Numbered from the stretch's first letter, positions 8,425 to 17,942 are shown. The stretch is DNA of 64,000 nucleotides from Altererythrobacter ishigakiensis (GCF_001663155.1 NZ_CP015963.1:372001-436000), one strand, 5' to 3'. Notes: generated by a model from the sequence alone, not told the origin. Program-made: numbers and translations.

Positions 8425-11400
8425 ATGCAGCCGCCCAACTATGTTTCTCGAGAGCTGGAGTATCGGGATGACGGTGCAACGCGCAGGATTGGGCAAGATG
8501 AACTGCTTAGCCAACCGGGCAACCTGGTTATCCTTGGTGAGGCTGGCAGCGGCAAGTCCAGGTTGTTAGAAGAACTGAGCTCAGATGGTTTTGAACTCGT
8601 AACGGCTCAGCGCCTAATAAACTCACCTGACCCCCAAACAAAGTTCGGTGGTGCGACATGCCTCTTGGTGGACGCCGTCGATGAAGCCTCTTCGCGACAC
8701 CAAGGAGAGGCGGTAGACAATGTTCTATCCAAGCTTGAACAGTCTGGCGTCAGCAGGTTTGTTCTCAGCTGTAGGGCGGAGGATTGGCAAACAGCTACAT
8801 CTAGGACGCGGATCAAAGAGACTTTTGGAGAGGAGCCGATAGAGCTCTTCTTAAGGCCCTTCGAGCATAGCCAAGCCTTGACCTTTCTGTCCGAGGGGCT
8901 TGGCGAAGAGAAGGCCTCCGCTGTTGCGAGGGACTACGAGCTGCGAGGCTTATCTGAGTGGCTTGGAAACCCGCAAACATTAATCATGCTACGAGACGTC
9001 ATTGCTGAAGGTGGTGCGCCCGAAAGCACCTATGAGCTATTTGAATCTTACATCGATCTATGTCTGCCTGATGCCAACGAAAGAAGGCGAGAGCGAGACG
9101 GGGAGTTACCCCTAAATGTTAGAAAGGACGTTCTTGGTTGCGCGTTCGCGGCCCTGATTTTGTCTGGGAAATCAGCGCTAGCCCGACCTGGGGCGGAACC
9201 AAGCGATGAAGACCTAAAGCTAGCCGATCTACACACCTTGTTGGACGAGAACGATTGGAGCTCTGTGAGCGGGAATCGCTTGGTGAGGGTGTTCCAGGCG
9301 GATGCCAATCGGCAAACTTACGCGCATCGCCGCATTGGCGAGTGGTTGGCGGCCCGCTGGTTGGTTGAGAACATAGCAAACTCAAACGGGCGGAAACGTC
9401 TTTTAGACGCACTCACGGTCGATGGCGTCGTGCCTGCAAGCTTCCGCGGCTTGTTCGGCTGGCTCGGCTATTATCCGAAGTATGCCGAAGACATTATTAA
9501 CTCAGACCCGATGGGCTTGATCGAATATGGGGATGCCGATTGCATTCCAGATGAGCTCGCGAATGTGATGCTACAGGCGCTACAACGATTGGCCACAAAA
9601 GACCCCTACTTCGCAGATTGGAGGGTATACCGCGCGAAATGTCTCGTTAGGGGTGAAACTCTTAAAGATTCTTTGCGGATCATTTTTGACCCGGAAAGCA
9701 ATTTTACACTGCGAATTTTCTTGGCACGGCAACTGAAGAACGAAAAGCTACCTGAAGATGTTTGTGATCGCTTAAAAGGACTGGCTCTTGAGCCGCAGAA
9801 TGCGTTTAGTCTGCGTGAAGACGCAGCCGCTGCGCTTGTTGGCAATTTCAGTCCAGATCAAATGAAAGATTTGATTGAGAAACTTCGTTGCCAGGGCTCA
9901 CACGACTCTACGCGCCTGGCTGCTGGTCTTGTTCTGGACGTCGGATTGGACGCATTTGACGACCAAGAGGTTGTTCAAGTCATAGCGGCGAACTCGGGGA
10001 TTACGATTTCCACGGTCCCGGAAGAACCAGACGACAACATGATCGGTAAGAATTGGCAATACCGGCGCGACGTGCCTGACGAACGTTTAGGTGGGTTTCT
10101 CGACGCGCTGGCGCCCTACGCTTTGGAGCTATTGCCCGAGTATCGAGGGGCGGGTTCGGGAGGCCTAGTGGACCTAGGTGCCGTCCTTATCGGCAGAAGG
10201 CTTCAACTTGGGCTCGTCGAAGCAGAGCGGCTGCTCCTCTGGCTACGCGCCTTTAGAGGCCGAACATATGATACAGGCGAGCTCGAAATCATCGGGCAAT
10301 GTTTGGAAGATAACGCCGAAGTTCGCCAAGCAATGCAGCAAATCTGGCTCGCAAGAGCTGAAGATGAGGGCCATCTGCGTGTCGCTGCACATGAACTTCG
10401 GGAGTTTCACCGCAAGTTGGGCTTGCAAGATGGCGATGTGGCGGCGTTCTTGAATGCTCAGCCGGTTGAATACCCCCATTGGATGGCAGCCGCACAGCTT
10501 ACACCTCACTCAGACGACAAGGGGCAGCTTACGCGCGCTGCTATTGCACGGTTCGTAAACACTGAAGCAGATCTAGCGCTTTGCTTAGAAACACTCTTGA
10601 ATCCGCCCAAGCCACAATGGCAAATCGAGGATGAGGCTGCTCAAGCCAGTGTGGTTGCCGAGCGCGAGAATAGGTGGGCCCAAGTTCGAGCGGAATTAGC
10701 TGAACGACTGGATGAACTTTCCATAGGCTCGCCAGATGCGATTGTCTTGCCCGCGCAAGTGTATTTCGGAAACTTCGGCGACCTAGCTGGGTTTGAAACA
10801 GCAATAGACCGGATTACTGCCGTTTATGGCCAAAATCTCGTACCATCGATTCTGGGTGCTTTTGAAGCATATTTAAACCGGCTTCCATCAAGCCCGAAGC
10901 TATCCGAGATTGCGCGACTCTATTCTGAGAATAGATATCTCCAGGCGCGCTATTGCCTATTGAGCGGGCTGTCTGAGCGCCTCCGCCAAGCGGGCGGTCT
11001 AGGTCAACTTACCCGCGACCAATTAATCGCCGCCCAAATGCATTGCGCGCAAATGACCTTCGATGGAGATGAATGGAGGGCGCTAGAAAGCGAGATTTGG
11101 TCGGCCATCTGTGAGGATCAGGCTGCTCTCGAGCAGTACGCAAGAATGCTGCTCGAGCCAAAACTTGAGGCATCTGCCTGGCCTATTGCGGGCATGTACG
11201 AACTACTAAATTTCACCGGCCAAGAGAACCTAGCGGTTGTCGTCAATTTGGCTTTCGAATGGCTCGCGAGGTTTCCCTGCCTCGATCCCAACTGTGAAAT
11301 GCAAATCGTTGAATTCTTGATGGTGAATGGCGGGGTTGGGCGGCTTGAGACATTGGCATTGGAACGACTTGCGACGGCAGGGCTGGAACTGAAATCGCGT

Positions 11401-12579
11401 AGAGGGTGGCAGGTCATTCTTTTGCTTAGCAACTTTGAGGCGGCCGCCATACCGATCGAGAAAAACCAGCCTATTGATCCTGGGTTATTTTGGGCATTGC
11501 ACGGTTGGCTAGACTTTGGCTCTCAGTCAGTGCGAACGCCGCTGGTTCCGTCTATCAAGCTTGCGGCCTGGATCGTCGCGACATTTCGCGTAACGTTCCC
11601 CCATGCTGCCCGGCCTGGCGGCACCTCGCATGGCGATGAAAACCCTTGGGACGCAAGCGCCTTTATGCGGCGTCTGATAGACTTAGTCGGTTCAGCGAAC
11701 GATGAGGAAGCAGTGCGCTTACTGGAGGAATTGGCAGAAGCGGAGGATGACTACCGCGAACACATTCTTAAGGTTCAATTTGAGCAAGCGCGCAATATTG
11801 CAGAACATCAAAAGTCGGCGCTTTCTGTAGACGATATTCAAGCTATACTCGGTGCAAAACCTGCTCAAATTATCCATTTGATTCACGGCATTCGAACACA
11901 TGCTGACTGGGTAGACACCACAGAACGAACTCTTCGGCAAAACCCTGATCTAGAAGTGGCGGTAACTAAATATGGCTGGTTTGACCTAGTAAGTTTCTTG
12001 CTTCCGGGAAGATCTAGGCGCTGGCCGATCAAGAAAGTTTCGGATGACCTGTTGCATAGCTACTCTCGCGCGCAAAGAGAGGGAAAGACCCTATCTGTGA
12101 TAGCCCACTCAAATGGCACTTATGCAACAGTTAATGCCCTGAAAGAAAACCCGAATATAGAACTCGAGTATCTCTTGCTCTGTGGAGCGGTAATCGGCAG
12201 CCGACACTCCCTACACGAAGTCAAGAAAGCCAACGTTAGACGAGATATAATCAATGATTATGGGACAAGGGACATATATCCTGCAGTCGCAGCGTCTGTA
12301 ACTTGGGGGTACGGCAATGGAGGCACATACGGTATCGGCACGCCGGCAATAGACCGTCGACATCCAGTCGGCCACTCAGAATTCTTCCAAGAACAATTCG
12401 TTGAAGATTTTTGGGTGCCGGTTTTCGAAGACGGAACAATCGCACGCCCAAATTACAATCCGCATCCTACTCACCCCTTCTACTATCCCATTTTTGAGGT
12501 CCAATGGCGTTGGCTAATATTGCTGCTCACGATTTATGGTCTTGGGCTTGTTGCCGACGCATTTGTGGCGATGCTTTGA
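8425..12579 (+). CDS. STAND/NACHT-like NTPase with C-terminal alpha/beta hydrolase and membrane helix; candidate antiphage protein
   Basis: This is a very large single protein of 1384 residues. The N-terminal P-loop is GEAGSGKS at residues 38-45, Walker B is LLVDAVDE at 80-87, and the sensor-1 segment is FVLSCRAEDW at 112-121. The NACHT-type YAHRRIGEWLAARWL motif follows near residue 300. A long helical-repeat (alpha-solenoid) middle of about 800 residues comes next. From about residue 1150 there is an alpha/beta hydrolase: HLIHGIR (oxyanion HG at 1154-1155), nucleophile S1229 in AHSNGT, candidate acids D1278 or D1283, and H1317 in GHSEFF. The last 25 residues form a hydrophobic helix (WLILLLTIYGLGLVADAF). 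Sensor NTPases with repeat arms are established antiphage proteins (Avs, bNACHT), and hydrolases can attack membranes. The antiphage role here is inferred. Confidence 0.85.
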   Translation: MQPPNYVSRELEYRDDGATRRIGQDELLSQPGNLVILGEAGSGKSRLLEELSSDGFELVTAQRLINSPDPQTKFGGATCLLVDAVDEASSRHQGEAVDNVLSKLEQSGVSRFVLSCRAEDWQTATSRTRIKETFGEEPIELFLRPFEHSQALTFLSEGLGEEKASAVARDYELRGLSEWLGNPQTLIMLRDVIAEGGAPESTYELFESYIDLCLPDANERRRERDGELPLNVRKDVLGCAFAALILSGKSALARPGAEPSDEDLKLADLHTLLDENDWSSVSGNRLVRVFQADANRQTYAHRRIGEWLAARWLVENIANSNGRKRLLDALTVDGVVPASFRGLFGWLGYYPKYAEDIINSDPMGLIEYGDADCIPDELANVMLQALQRLATKDPYFADWRVYRAKCLVRGETLKDSLRIIFDPESNFTLRIFLARQLKNEKLPEDVCDRLKGLALEPQNAFSLREDAAAALVGNFSPDQMKDLIEKLRCQGSHDSTRLAAGLVLDVGLDAFDDQEVVQVIAANSGITISTVPEEPDDNMIGKNWQYRRDVPDERLGGFLDALAPYALELLPEYRGAGSGGLVDLGAVLIGRRLQLGLVEAERLLLWLRAFRGRTYDTGELEIIGQCLEDNAEVRQAMQQIWLARAEDEGHLRVAAHELREFHRKLGLQDGDVAAFLNAQPVEYPHWMAAAQLTPHSDDKGQLTRAAIARFVNTEADLALCLETLLNPPKPQWQIEDEAAQASVVAERENRWAQVRAELAERLDELSIGSPDAIVLPAQVYFGNFGDLAGFETAIDRITAVYGQNLVPSILGAFEAYLNRLPSSPKLSEIARLYSENRYLQARYCLLSGLSERLRQAGGLGQLTRDQLIAAQMHCAQMTFDGDEWRALESEIWSAICEDQAALEQYARMLLEPKLEASAWPIAGMYELLNFTGQENLAVVVNLAFEWLARFPCLDPNCEMQIVEFLMVNGGVGRLETLALERLATAGLELKSRRGWQVILLLSNFEAAAIPIEKNQPIDPGLFWALHGWLDFGSQSVRTPLVPSIKLAAWIVATFRVTFPHAARPGGTSHGDENPWDASAFMRRLIDLVGSANDEEAVRLLEELAEAEDDYREHILKVQFEQARNIAEHQKSALSVDDIQAILGAKPAQIIHLIHGIRTHADWVDTTERTLRQNPDLEVAVTKYGWFDLVSFLLPGRSRRWPIKKVSDDLLHSYSRAQREGKTLSVIAHSNGTYATVNALKENPNIELEYLLLCGAVIGSRHSLHEVKKANVRRDIINDYGTRDIYPAVAASVTWGYGNGGTYGIGTPAIDRRHPVGHSEFFQEQFVEDFWVPVFEDGTIARPNYNPHPTHPFYYPIFEVQWRWLILLLTIYGLGLVADAFVAML

Positions 12580-12658
12580 TGTGAAACCAACGAAGTAGTG
12601 TGCCCATTGGAGCCGGCTCGTATATACGTACGATCGCCAAGTTGTGTTATACAATGGT

Positions 12659-12982
12659 ATGCCGCTTCCAAACGTACTTTCCGGTCAAGCTCAGAGGTGT
12701 AGAGCGCAAACCAGACGCGGCAATAGGCAGTGCAAGAATCCATCGGCTTACGGCATGTCAGTGTGTCGCTATCATGGAGCGAGAAAGCCTGAGACAATCA
12801 AGCGAGGCGAAGATCATCCGCAGTTTGTACACGGAGAGGAAACGCGCGAAGCCAAAGCTGAGCGAAGCCGCCGGCTTGCAGAACTGCGGGAGCTTGAAGC
12901 GCTATGTTACAAAGTGGGAATTATGGATGGGCCGAGGTGGCCGGGCCGCAAACCGAAGTGCGTGGCTGATCGAGAAACATGA
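12659..12982 (+). CDS. small Cys-rich island protein
   Basis: This 107-residue protein begins with a compact zinc-ribbon-like stretch, RCRAQTRRGNRQCKNPSAYG followed by CRYHGARKP. It gives a C-x9-C-x9-C-x2-H spacing of metal-binding type, followed by a charged helix rich in Glu and Arg (AERSRRLAELRELEALCYKVG). Similar C...C...CxxHG proteins are common in prophages and islands, usually without a known function. The start could also be GTG at 12644; the ATG at 12659 lies just before the conserved region. An overlapping plus-strand frame (12600-13070) is considered a shadow. Confidence 0.7.
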   Translation: MPLPNVLSGQAQRCRAQTRRGNRQCKNPSAYGMSVCRYHGARKPETIKRGEDHPQFVHGEETREAKAERSRRLAELRELEALCYKVGIMDGPRWPGRKPKCVADRET

Positions 12983-13070
12983 TGATCAAGGCTCAAATGG
13001 AACAAATACTGCCCGGCGGAGGCCGCGGCCAAGAGTCGATTGCAACAGTTCATACTGGAGCCGAGTTAGG

Positions 13071-13745
13071 GTGAAGCGCTTGGCCTTCTTTCTCGTGCTT
13101 TTCCCTTCAATTGCAGTGGGGCAGGTCATGTTGGGACAGCCAAGAGCTATTGACGGCGATACCTTTGCATTTGGCGACGACATGATCCGAATTCACGGAA
13201 TTGATGCCGTTGAGTCTACCCAAACTTGCGATCGGCAAGGGGTCGCATGGGAGTGCGGCGCGGAAGCGACAAAGTTAATGCAGGACCTTATCCACAGAGG
13301 CGGACTACGTTGTCAGCAAATTGATAGAGACCGGTACGGGCGCCAGGTTTCGGTGTGCCACGCTAACGGACTGGACGTTGGTCTGGAGCTGGTGTCGGCG
13401 GGCTTGGCGGTTGCGCTACCACAGTACAGCGATAGCTACATAGCAGCAGAAGAGAGAGCCCGCGCAAACGGCGTTGGCATTTGGAGCGGCATATTTCAGA
13501 TGCCTTCGGACTATCGAGCTGCTGATCCCAACTTCAAAGAGCCACGCCCATCCCAGCGGGCCAACCGAGAAGCGTACGGAGAGTTTGAACCCACAATACC
13601 AAAGCCGCGTTCTCGCAATGCGTATTATCGCAATTGCGCGGCCGCTCGCGCCGCCGGAGCCGCCCCGCTGCGACGCGGCGAGCCCGGTTATAGGTCAGCC
13701 CTTGACGCAGATGGCGACGGGATAGCATGCGAACCATACCCCTAA
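13071..13745 (+). CDS. secreted thermonuclease (SNase) with Excalibur domain
   Basis: This 224-residue nuclease is expected to hydrolyse DNA or RNA outside the cytoplasm. The GTG at 13071 has a GGAG ribosome-binding site 9 nt upstream and opens a clear signal peptide (MKRLAFFLVLFPSIAVGQ); the frame extends further upstream but without protein-like sequence. The SNase core shows AIDGDTFAFGDDMIRIHGIDAVE, with the Ca-binding Asp and catalytic Arg segment, then CGAEATKLMQDLI, DRYGRQVSVC and EERARANGVGIWSG. The C-terminus is an Excalibur calcium-binding domain (YYRNCAAARAAGAAPLRRG, then DADGDGIACEP). It sits between two defence-like genes on the island; whether it adds to defence is not shown. Confidence 0.88.
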   Translation: MKRLAFFLVLFPSIAVGQVMLGQPRAIDGDTFAFGDDMIRIHGIDAVESTQTCDRQGVAWECGAEATKLMQDLIHRGGLRCQQIDRDRYGRQVSVCHANGLDVGLELVSAGLAVALPQYSDSYIAAEERARANGVGIWSGIFQMPSDYRAADPNFKEPRPSQRANREAYGEFEPTIPKPRSRNAYYRNCAAARAAGAAPLRRGEPGYRSALDADGDGIACEPYP

Positions 13746-13830
13746 GTGTCGGGGAAGAATGCACTCCTATGCTGAACTGATCGCGTCTTGATACTGGACA
13801 ATTCTTACTCTCCACGTCACCAAATAGGTC

Positions 13831-16800
13831 GTGACTATAGAGGATCTAATCGCCAAGTGGAGCGGTACGCCGGGGGGTGCCGAGACTTCCAATTTTCAAT
13901 CGTTCGTTACGGATTTGTGCGAAGCGCTCGAATTGAATCGCCCTGGCATTGCCCAGAAAGGAAAGCTGGGCGCCTATGAATACGAAGCGTCAGTCCCTGG
14001 CGGTTCGTTTCGATCCACCAAAGGCACTGGCTCGATCGATCTCTACAAGCGCGGCCACTTCATCATGGAGGCCAAGCAAAGCTATCTGAAGCCGGAGCAA
14101 GTGCCGCTCAATCTTGACGATGACAGCGTACCGCAAGCACCCTCCGGCGCGCGTTATGACCGGCTTATGAAAGAGGCGTGGCTGCAGGCGCGCAACTATG
14201 CCCGCAACCTGCCTTCGTCCGAGCCGGTCAGCCCGTTTCTGATCGTGTGCGATGTGGGCCGCGCCCTGGAGTTGTACGTCGATCCAGCGGGCAATGGCCG
14301 CGACTACGAATTTTTCCCAGACCGCCAGAGCTACCGCATCGAGCTTGCCGAACTGGCCAGTGATGAAGAGGTCGCGCGCACCGAGAAGAACCCGCGCGAT
14401 TTGCTGCGCGCGATTTGGACCGAGCCTAAAAGCGTCGATCCGCGTTTCCGCGCTGCTGAAGTCACCCGCAAGGTGGCACGCAATCTGGCCGAAGTCAGCA
14501 AGTATCTCGAGGAAGGCATCCGCGCCAAGGGCCTGCCCGAGCGCGAGAAGAACATCGAAATTGAGGAATCCAGCCTGTTCCTGATGCGCGTGCTGTTCTG
14601 CATGTTCGCAGAGGATATCGGACTACTGCCAATCCGGAGCTTCGAGGATTTCCTCAAAGAGGCTGAAGGCAATGACGGGTACTTCGCTCATGGACTGCGC
14701 GATCTGTTCGAGAAAATGAACAATGCCAATCCCGGAAACCGCTTCTCGATGGCACTCAAGACAGATGTGCGATACTTCAACGGCGGTCTGTTCGAAAACA
14801 GTAAGACCTATCCGCTCGGCGGATTCCTGGTGCACAATCTTTATGAAGCAGCGCGGCAGAACTGGCGCAGGGTCGAACCCGCTATTTTCGGCACACTGCT
14901 GGAACAGGCGCTCGATGCGAAGGAGCGCTCCAAACTGGGCGCGCATTACACGCCGCGGCCCTATGTCGAACGGCTCGTTCGCGCCACTATACTCGATGTG
15001 CTCGAGCCCCAATGGGAAGCCATCGAAGCGCTGCCGGAAGAGAAGATTCTCAATGCGGCGCAGGCGTTCCATACGAAGCTGGTTTCCACTCGTGTGCTCG
15101 ATCCCGCATGCGGTACGGGGAACTTCCTCTATGTCGCGATGGAGCTTCTGCAGGCGCTTGAAAGCCGGGTGATCGAGCGCATTCTGACGCTGGGCGGTGA
15201 AGCGCGCCCAAGGGTCGGTCCACAACAGTTTTACGGGCTGGAAATCAATCCGCGCGCAGCCAAGATTGCCGAGCTGGTGCTCTGGATCGGCTGGCTGCGC
15301 AACCGGCTGAAAGATGATCCGGACGATGTGCCTGAACCGGTGCTCAAACGCAGCGCGAACCTAAATATGGGGCGGCGCGGGCGCTATGACGCTATTCTAC
15401 GGCTCACCGAAAGCGGCGAGCCAAATTATGAAAATCCGGTGCTGGCCGAATGGCCCGAAGTAGAATTTATCATCGGGAATCCGCCCTTTATCGGCGGCAA
15501 GGATATCCGCGATCGGATGGGCAGCGACTATGCCGAGGCGATGTGGAAGGCGAATGAACGCGTTCCCAGGTCCGCCGATTTTGTGATGCAATGGTGGGAC
15601 CGCGCAGCGCACACGTTGGTAGCAGAGGGCAGTTCGCTGAAGCGGTTCGGATTTGTGACCACCAATTCGATCACGCAGGAGTTTAGTAGGCGAGTGATCG
15701 CACAATATCTTGGCGATGTTGGCAGCCTTTCGCTCCTTATGGCGATTCCCGATCACCCTTGGACCAAGGCAACGAAGGATGCCGCCGCTGTGCGGATTGC
15801 AATGACCGTGGCCGAGCGCGGCACGCATGAGGGTGCGCTGCTCGAAGTGACCAGTGAAGCTAATCTCGATAGCGATGACCCCAATGTGGCGCTGGCCAAG
15901 GTGGTAGGAGCGATCAACGCCAATCTGACGGTTGGGGCGAGCGCGAGCGATGCCAAGCCCCTATTGGCCAATCACGGGCTTTGCTATCGCGGCGTTCAAC
16001 TCATCGGCTCAGGGTTTATCGTAACTGAGGAGCAAACACGCGATCTAGGTCTCGGTAAACGCGACGGATTGGAAGCGCATATCCGCCCCTATCGAAATGG
16101 CCGTGACCTACTGCAAACGCCACGCGGTGTAATGGTGATCGACCTGCTTGGACTTGATGAGAAGGAAGTGCGACTGCGCTATCCTGAAGTCTACGAGCAT
16201 ATCCTGCGCGAAGTGAAGCCAGAGCGCGACAAGAACCGTCGTGAGACCTACAAGAGGAATTGGTGGATCTTTGGTGAGCCGCGCCGCGACCTGAGACCAG
16301 CTCTTGAGGGTCTGACTCGTTATATTGCGACGGTGGAAACCTCGAAGCACCGCGTGTTTCAGTTTCTCGATATAAAGATTCTACCTGACAACAAGTTGAT
16401 TGCAATCTGTGACGAGGACTGCGCAACGTTGGGTGTTCTCCAATCGCAGATCCATCTTCAATGGACATTTGCAAACTGTGGGTTGCTGGGTGTCGCGAGT
16501 TTCGAACAAGGCCATGTCTACGTAAAATCTAAAGTCTTCGATCCTTTCCCTTTTCCCGATCCCACTGACATACAACGCGAATCGATTGCCGAGCTTGCCG
16601 AAGAGCTCGATGAAACGCGCAAGGCCGCTATCGCCGAGACCGACAAGCTCACAATGACCGAGCTGTACAATCTGCGCGAGAAGCTGCGTACTGGTGAGCC
16701 TCTCTCAGACAGAGATTCCAAACGCGCCACTGCTGCGCGCGCAGGCATCGTCAACCGTCTACACGAACAGCTCGATCAGGCTGTCGCCGATGCTTATGGC

Positions 16801-16953
16801 TGGGGGGAGGAATGGGCCGCAGGCACGCTTGGCCCTAGCGAAATTGTAGCGCGACTAGTCTCCCTCAACCATGAGCGTGCCAAGGAAGAGAAAAGCGGCC
16901 GTATTCGTTGGTTGCGTCCAAGCTATCAGAAACCGCGCTTCAGATCAGACTAG
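13831..16953 (+). CDS. MmeI-like type IIL restriction-modification enzyme
   Basis: This single 1040-residue chain combines endonuclease and N6-adenine methyltransferase. The N-terminal PD-(D/E)XK nuclease has D70, E80 and K82 (SIDLYKRGHFIMEAKQS), the same D-x9-ExK arrangement described for MmeI. A helical spacer follows. The methyltransferase has SAM-binding motif I, LDPACGTGNF (D424 to F432), and catalytic motif IV, NPPF (N550 to F553). A target-recognition region (about 700-900) and a C-terminal helical tail complete the architecture. It is a little longer than MmeI (about 920) and all catalytic residues look intact. In such enzymes one strand is methylated and no separate methylase is required. 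The start is GTG at 13831. The recognition sequence cannot be deduced. Confidence 0.9.
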   Translation: MTIEDLIAKWSGTPGGAETSNFQSFVTDLCEALELNRPGIAQKGKLGAYEYEASVPGGSFRSTKGTGSIDLYKRGHFIMEAKQSYLKPEQVPLNLDDDSVPQAPSGARYDRLMKEAWLQARNYARNLPSSEPVSPFLIVCDVGRALELYVDPAGNGRDYEFFPDRQSYRIELAELASDEEVARTEKNPRDLLRAIWTEPKSVDPRFRAAEVTRKVARNLAEVSKYLEEGIRAKGLPEREKNIEIEESSLFLMRVLFCMFAEDIGLLPIRSFEDFLKEAEGNDGYFAHGLRDLFEKMNNANPGNRFSMALKTDVRYFNGGLFENSKTYPLGGFLVHNLYEAARQNWRRVEPAIFGTLLEQALDAKERSKLGAHYTPRPYVERLVRATILDVLEPQWEAIEALPEEKILNAAQAFHTKLVSTRVLDPACGTGNFLYVAMELLQALESRVIERILTLGGEARPRVGPQQFYGLEINPRAAKIAELVLWIGWLRNRLKDDPDDVPEPVLKRSANLNMGRRGRYDAILRLTESGEPNYENPVLAEWPEVEFIIGNPPFIGGKDIRDRMGSDYAEAMWKANERVPRSADFVMQWWDRAAHTLVAEGSSLKRFGFVTTNSITQEFSRRVIAQYLGDVGSLSLLMAIPDHPWTKATKDAAAVRIAMTVAERGTHEGALLEVTSEANLDSDDPNVALAKVVGAINANLTVGASASDAKPLLANHGLCYRGVQLIGSGFIVTEEQTRDLGLGKRDGLEAHIRPYRNGRDLLQTPRGVMVIDLLGLDEKEVRLRYPEVYEHILREVKPERDKNRRETYKRNWWIFGEPRRDLRPALEGLTRYIATVETSKHRVFQFLDIKILPDNKLIAICDEDCATLGVLQSQIHLQWTFANCGLLGVASFEQGHVYVKSKVFDPFPFPDPTDIQRESIAELAEELDETRKAAIAETDKLTMTELYNLREKLRTGEPLSDRDSKRATAARAGIVNRLHEQLDQAVADAYGWGEEWAAGTLGPSEIVARLVSLNHERAKEEKSGRIRWLRPSYQKPRFRSD

Positions 16954-17122
16954 CACTAACAAAAGTTCAGCCGCTATATTTGGACTCGTGAAAAGCCCAG
17001 AATAGCACGTATGGGGTGGTTTGGGTCCCATCTAGACGAATCCGGTGCCCCCACCTGGGGTGCAGCCTCCCAAAGGGCCAAATTGCACCAAACAACCGAT
17101 CAAACTTCGCACCAGCTTTTCT

Positions 17123-17137
17123 GGGAATTTTACAGGA
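17123..17137 (+). repeat. island end repeat, right copy
   Basis: This is the second copy of GGGAATTTTACAGGA, in the same orientation as 3425-3439 and 36 bp from the right core. A shorter shared CGTAAGT (3370-3376 and 17155-17161) also lies near both ends. The copies are probably recombination-protein binding sites; this is inferred from symmetry with the left end. Confidence 0.55.
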
Positions 17138-17172
17138 GTAAGCCTTCCTGCTTTCGTAAGTGATTGAAAGGT

Positions 17173-17249
<77 letters not shown>

Positions 17250-17461
17250 GTGGCGCTGTCTGTCGCACGCGAGCGGGGCGCTTAGCAAAGCTGTGCTGGC
17301 GCTGCCAGCGAAAATGCCGATAGCAAGAACACAACCCTGTCGTGAGCAGAACCTCGCATCGCCAGAGTTGCCGGCGGTATCGAGAGCGCATCTGTCCGAT
17401 TCTTCTTTGCACGGGTTAACGTTAGTGATTTGGCAAGGCCGGTTTCTTAGCCTCGCGAATC

Positions 17462-17860
17462 ATGGAGCGGCAAACAACACCAGGCCAGAGAACCGCTGTC
17501 ACCAGTGCCGGCTTCGCCGAGCGCTGGCGCGAGGTTCATCGCGCGGGGCAGGAAATCGCGGCTATGGCTGCGCTGTCCAAAGAGTCCCTGTCGGGCGAGT
17601 TGGAGAGATTCCCGGAAGAGATTGAAGCCATCGGTGGCGCAAGATGGACGCTTGCGCAGGAGACCCTTTCCGACATTGATGCGATGCTGCGGCCTGGCCT
17701 TAGCGCATTGCGGGCAATCGCCGCGCGCGGACAGGACACCACAGCTCCCGCGCTGGCGTTGTGGCGTGAATTCCATGCATCGCGCAGCGCCCTTATGGCG
17801 CTGACCGTCTCGCAGCCATTGGCTGAGGCACCTGTCACCGCCGAGCGCATCACAGCCTAA
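17462..17860 (+). CDS. hypothetical protein
   Basis: This 132-residue protein is of unknown function and is the first gene to the right of the island, in core chromosome. It is largely helical and Ala/Glu/Arg-rich, with no signal peptide or membrane helix. Its shape and amphipathic helices recall small phasin-like or coiled proteins, but there is no decisive motif. It lies 82 bp upstream of mmcB on the same strand. Confidence 0.7.
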   Translation: MERQTTPGQRTAVTSAGFAERWREVHRAGQEIAAMAALSKESLSGELERFPEEIEAIGGARWTLAQETLSDIDAMLRPGLSALRAIAARGQDTTAPALALWREFHASRSALMALTVSQPLAEAPVTAERITA

Positions 17861-17942
17861 AGCGCATACGATAATCTGCCCCGGGGCGCAGAAACGCGAA
17901 CGGGGACTTGACCCTGTTCGCTTTCTGTTCCAGCCTCACTTC

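Noticed and set aside
12600..13070. Long N-terminal extension of the thermonuclease reading frame
   Set aside because: The signal peptide begins at the GTG at 13071 with a GGAG site; the upstream part overlaps a better small gene (12659-12982) and is not protein-like.
14623..15225. 200-codon minus-strand frame inside the type IIL gene
   Set aside because: It is antisense to methyltransferase motif I; composition and lack of a ribosome-binding site mark it as a shadow.
17050..17110. Hairpin GGTGCCCCC/GGGGTGC as terminator of the restriction gene
   Set aside because: The outer bases do not pair well and no T run follows, so it was not called.
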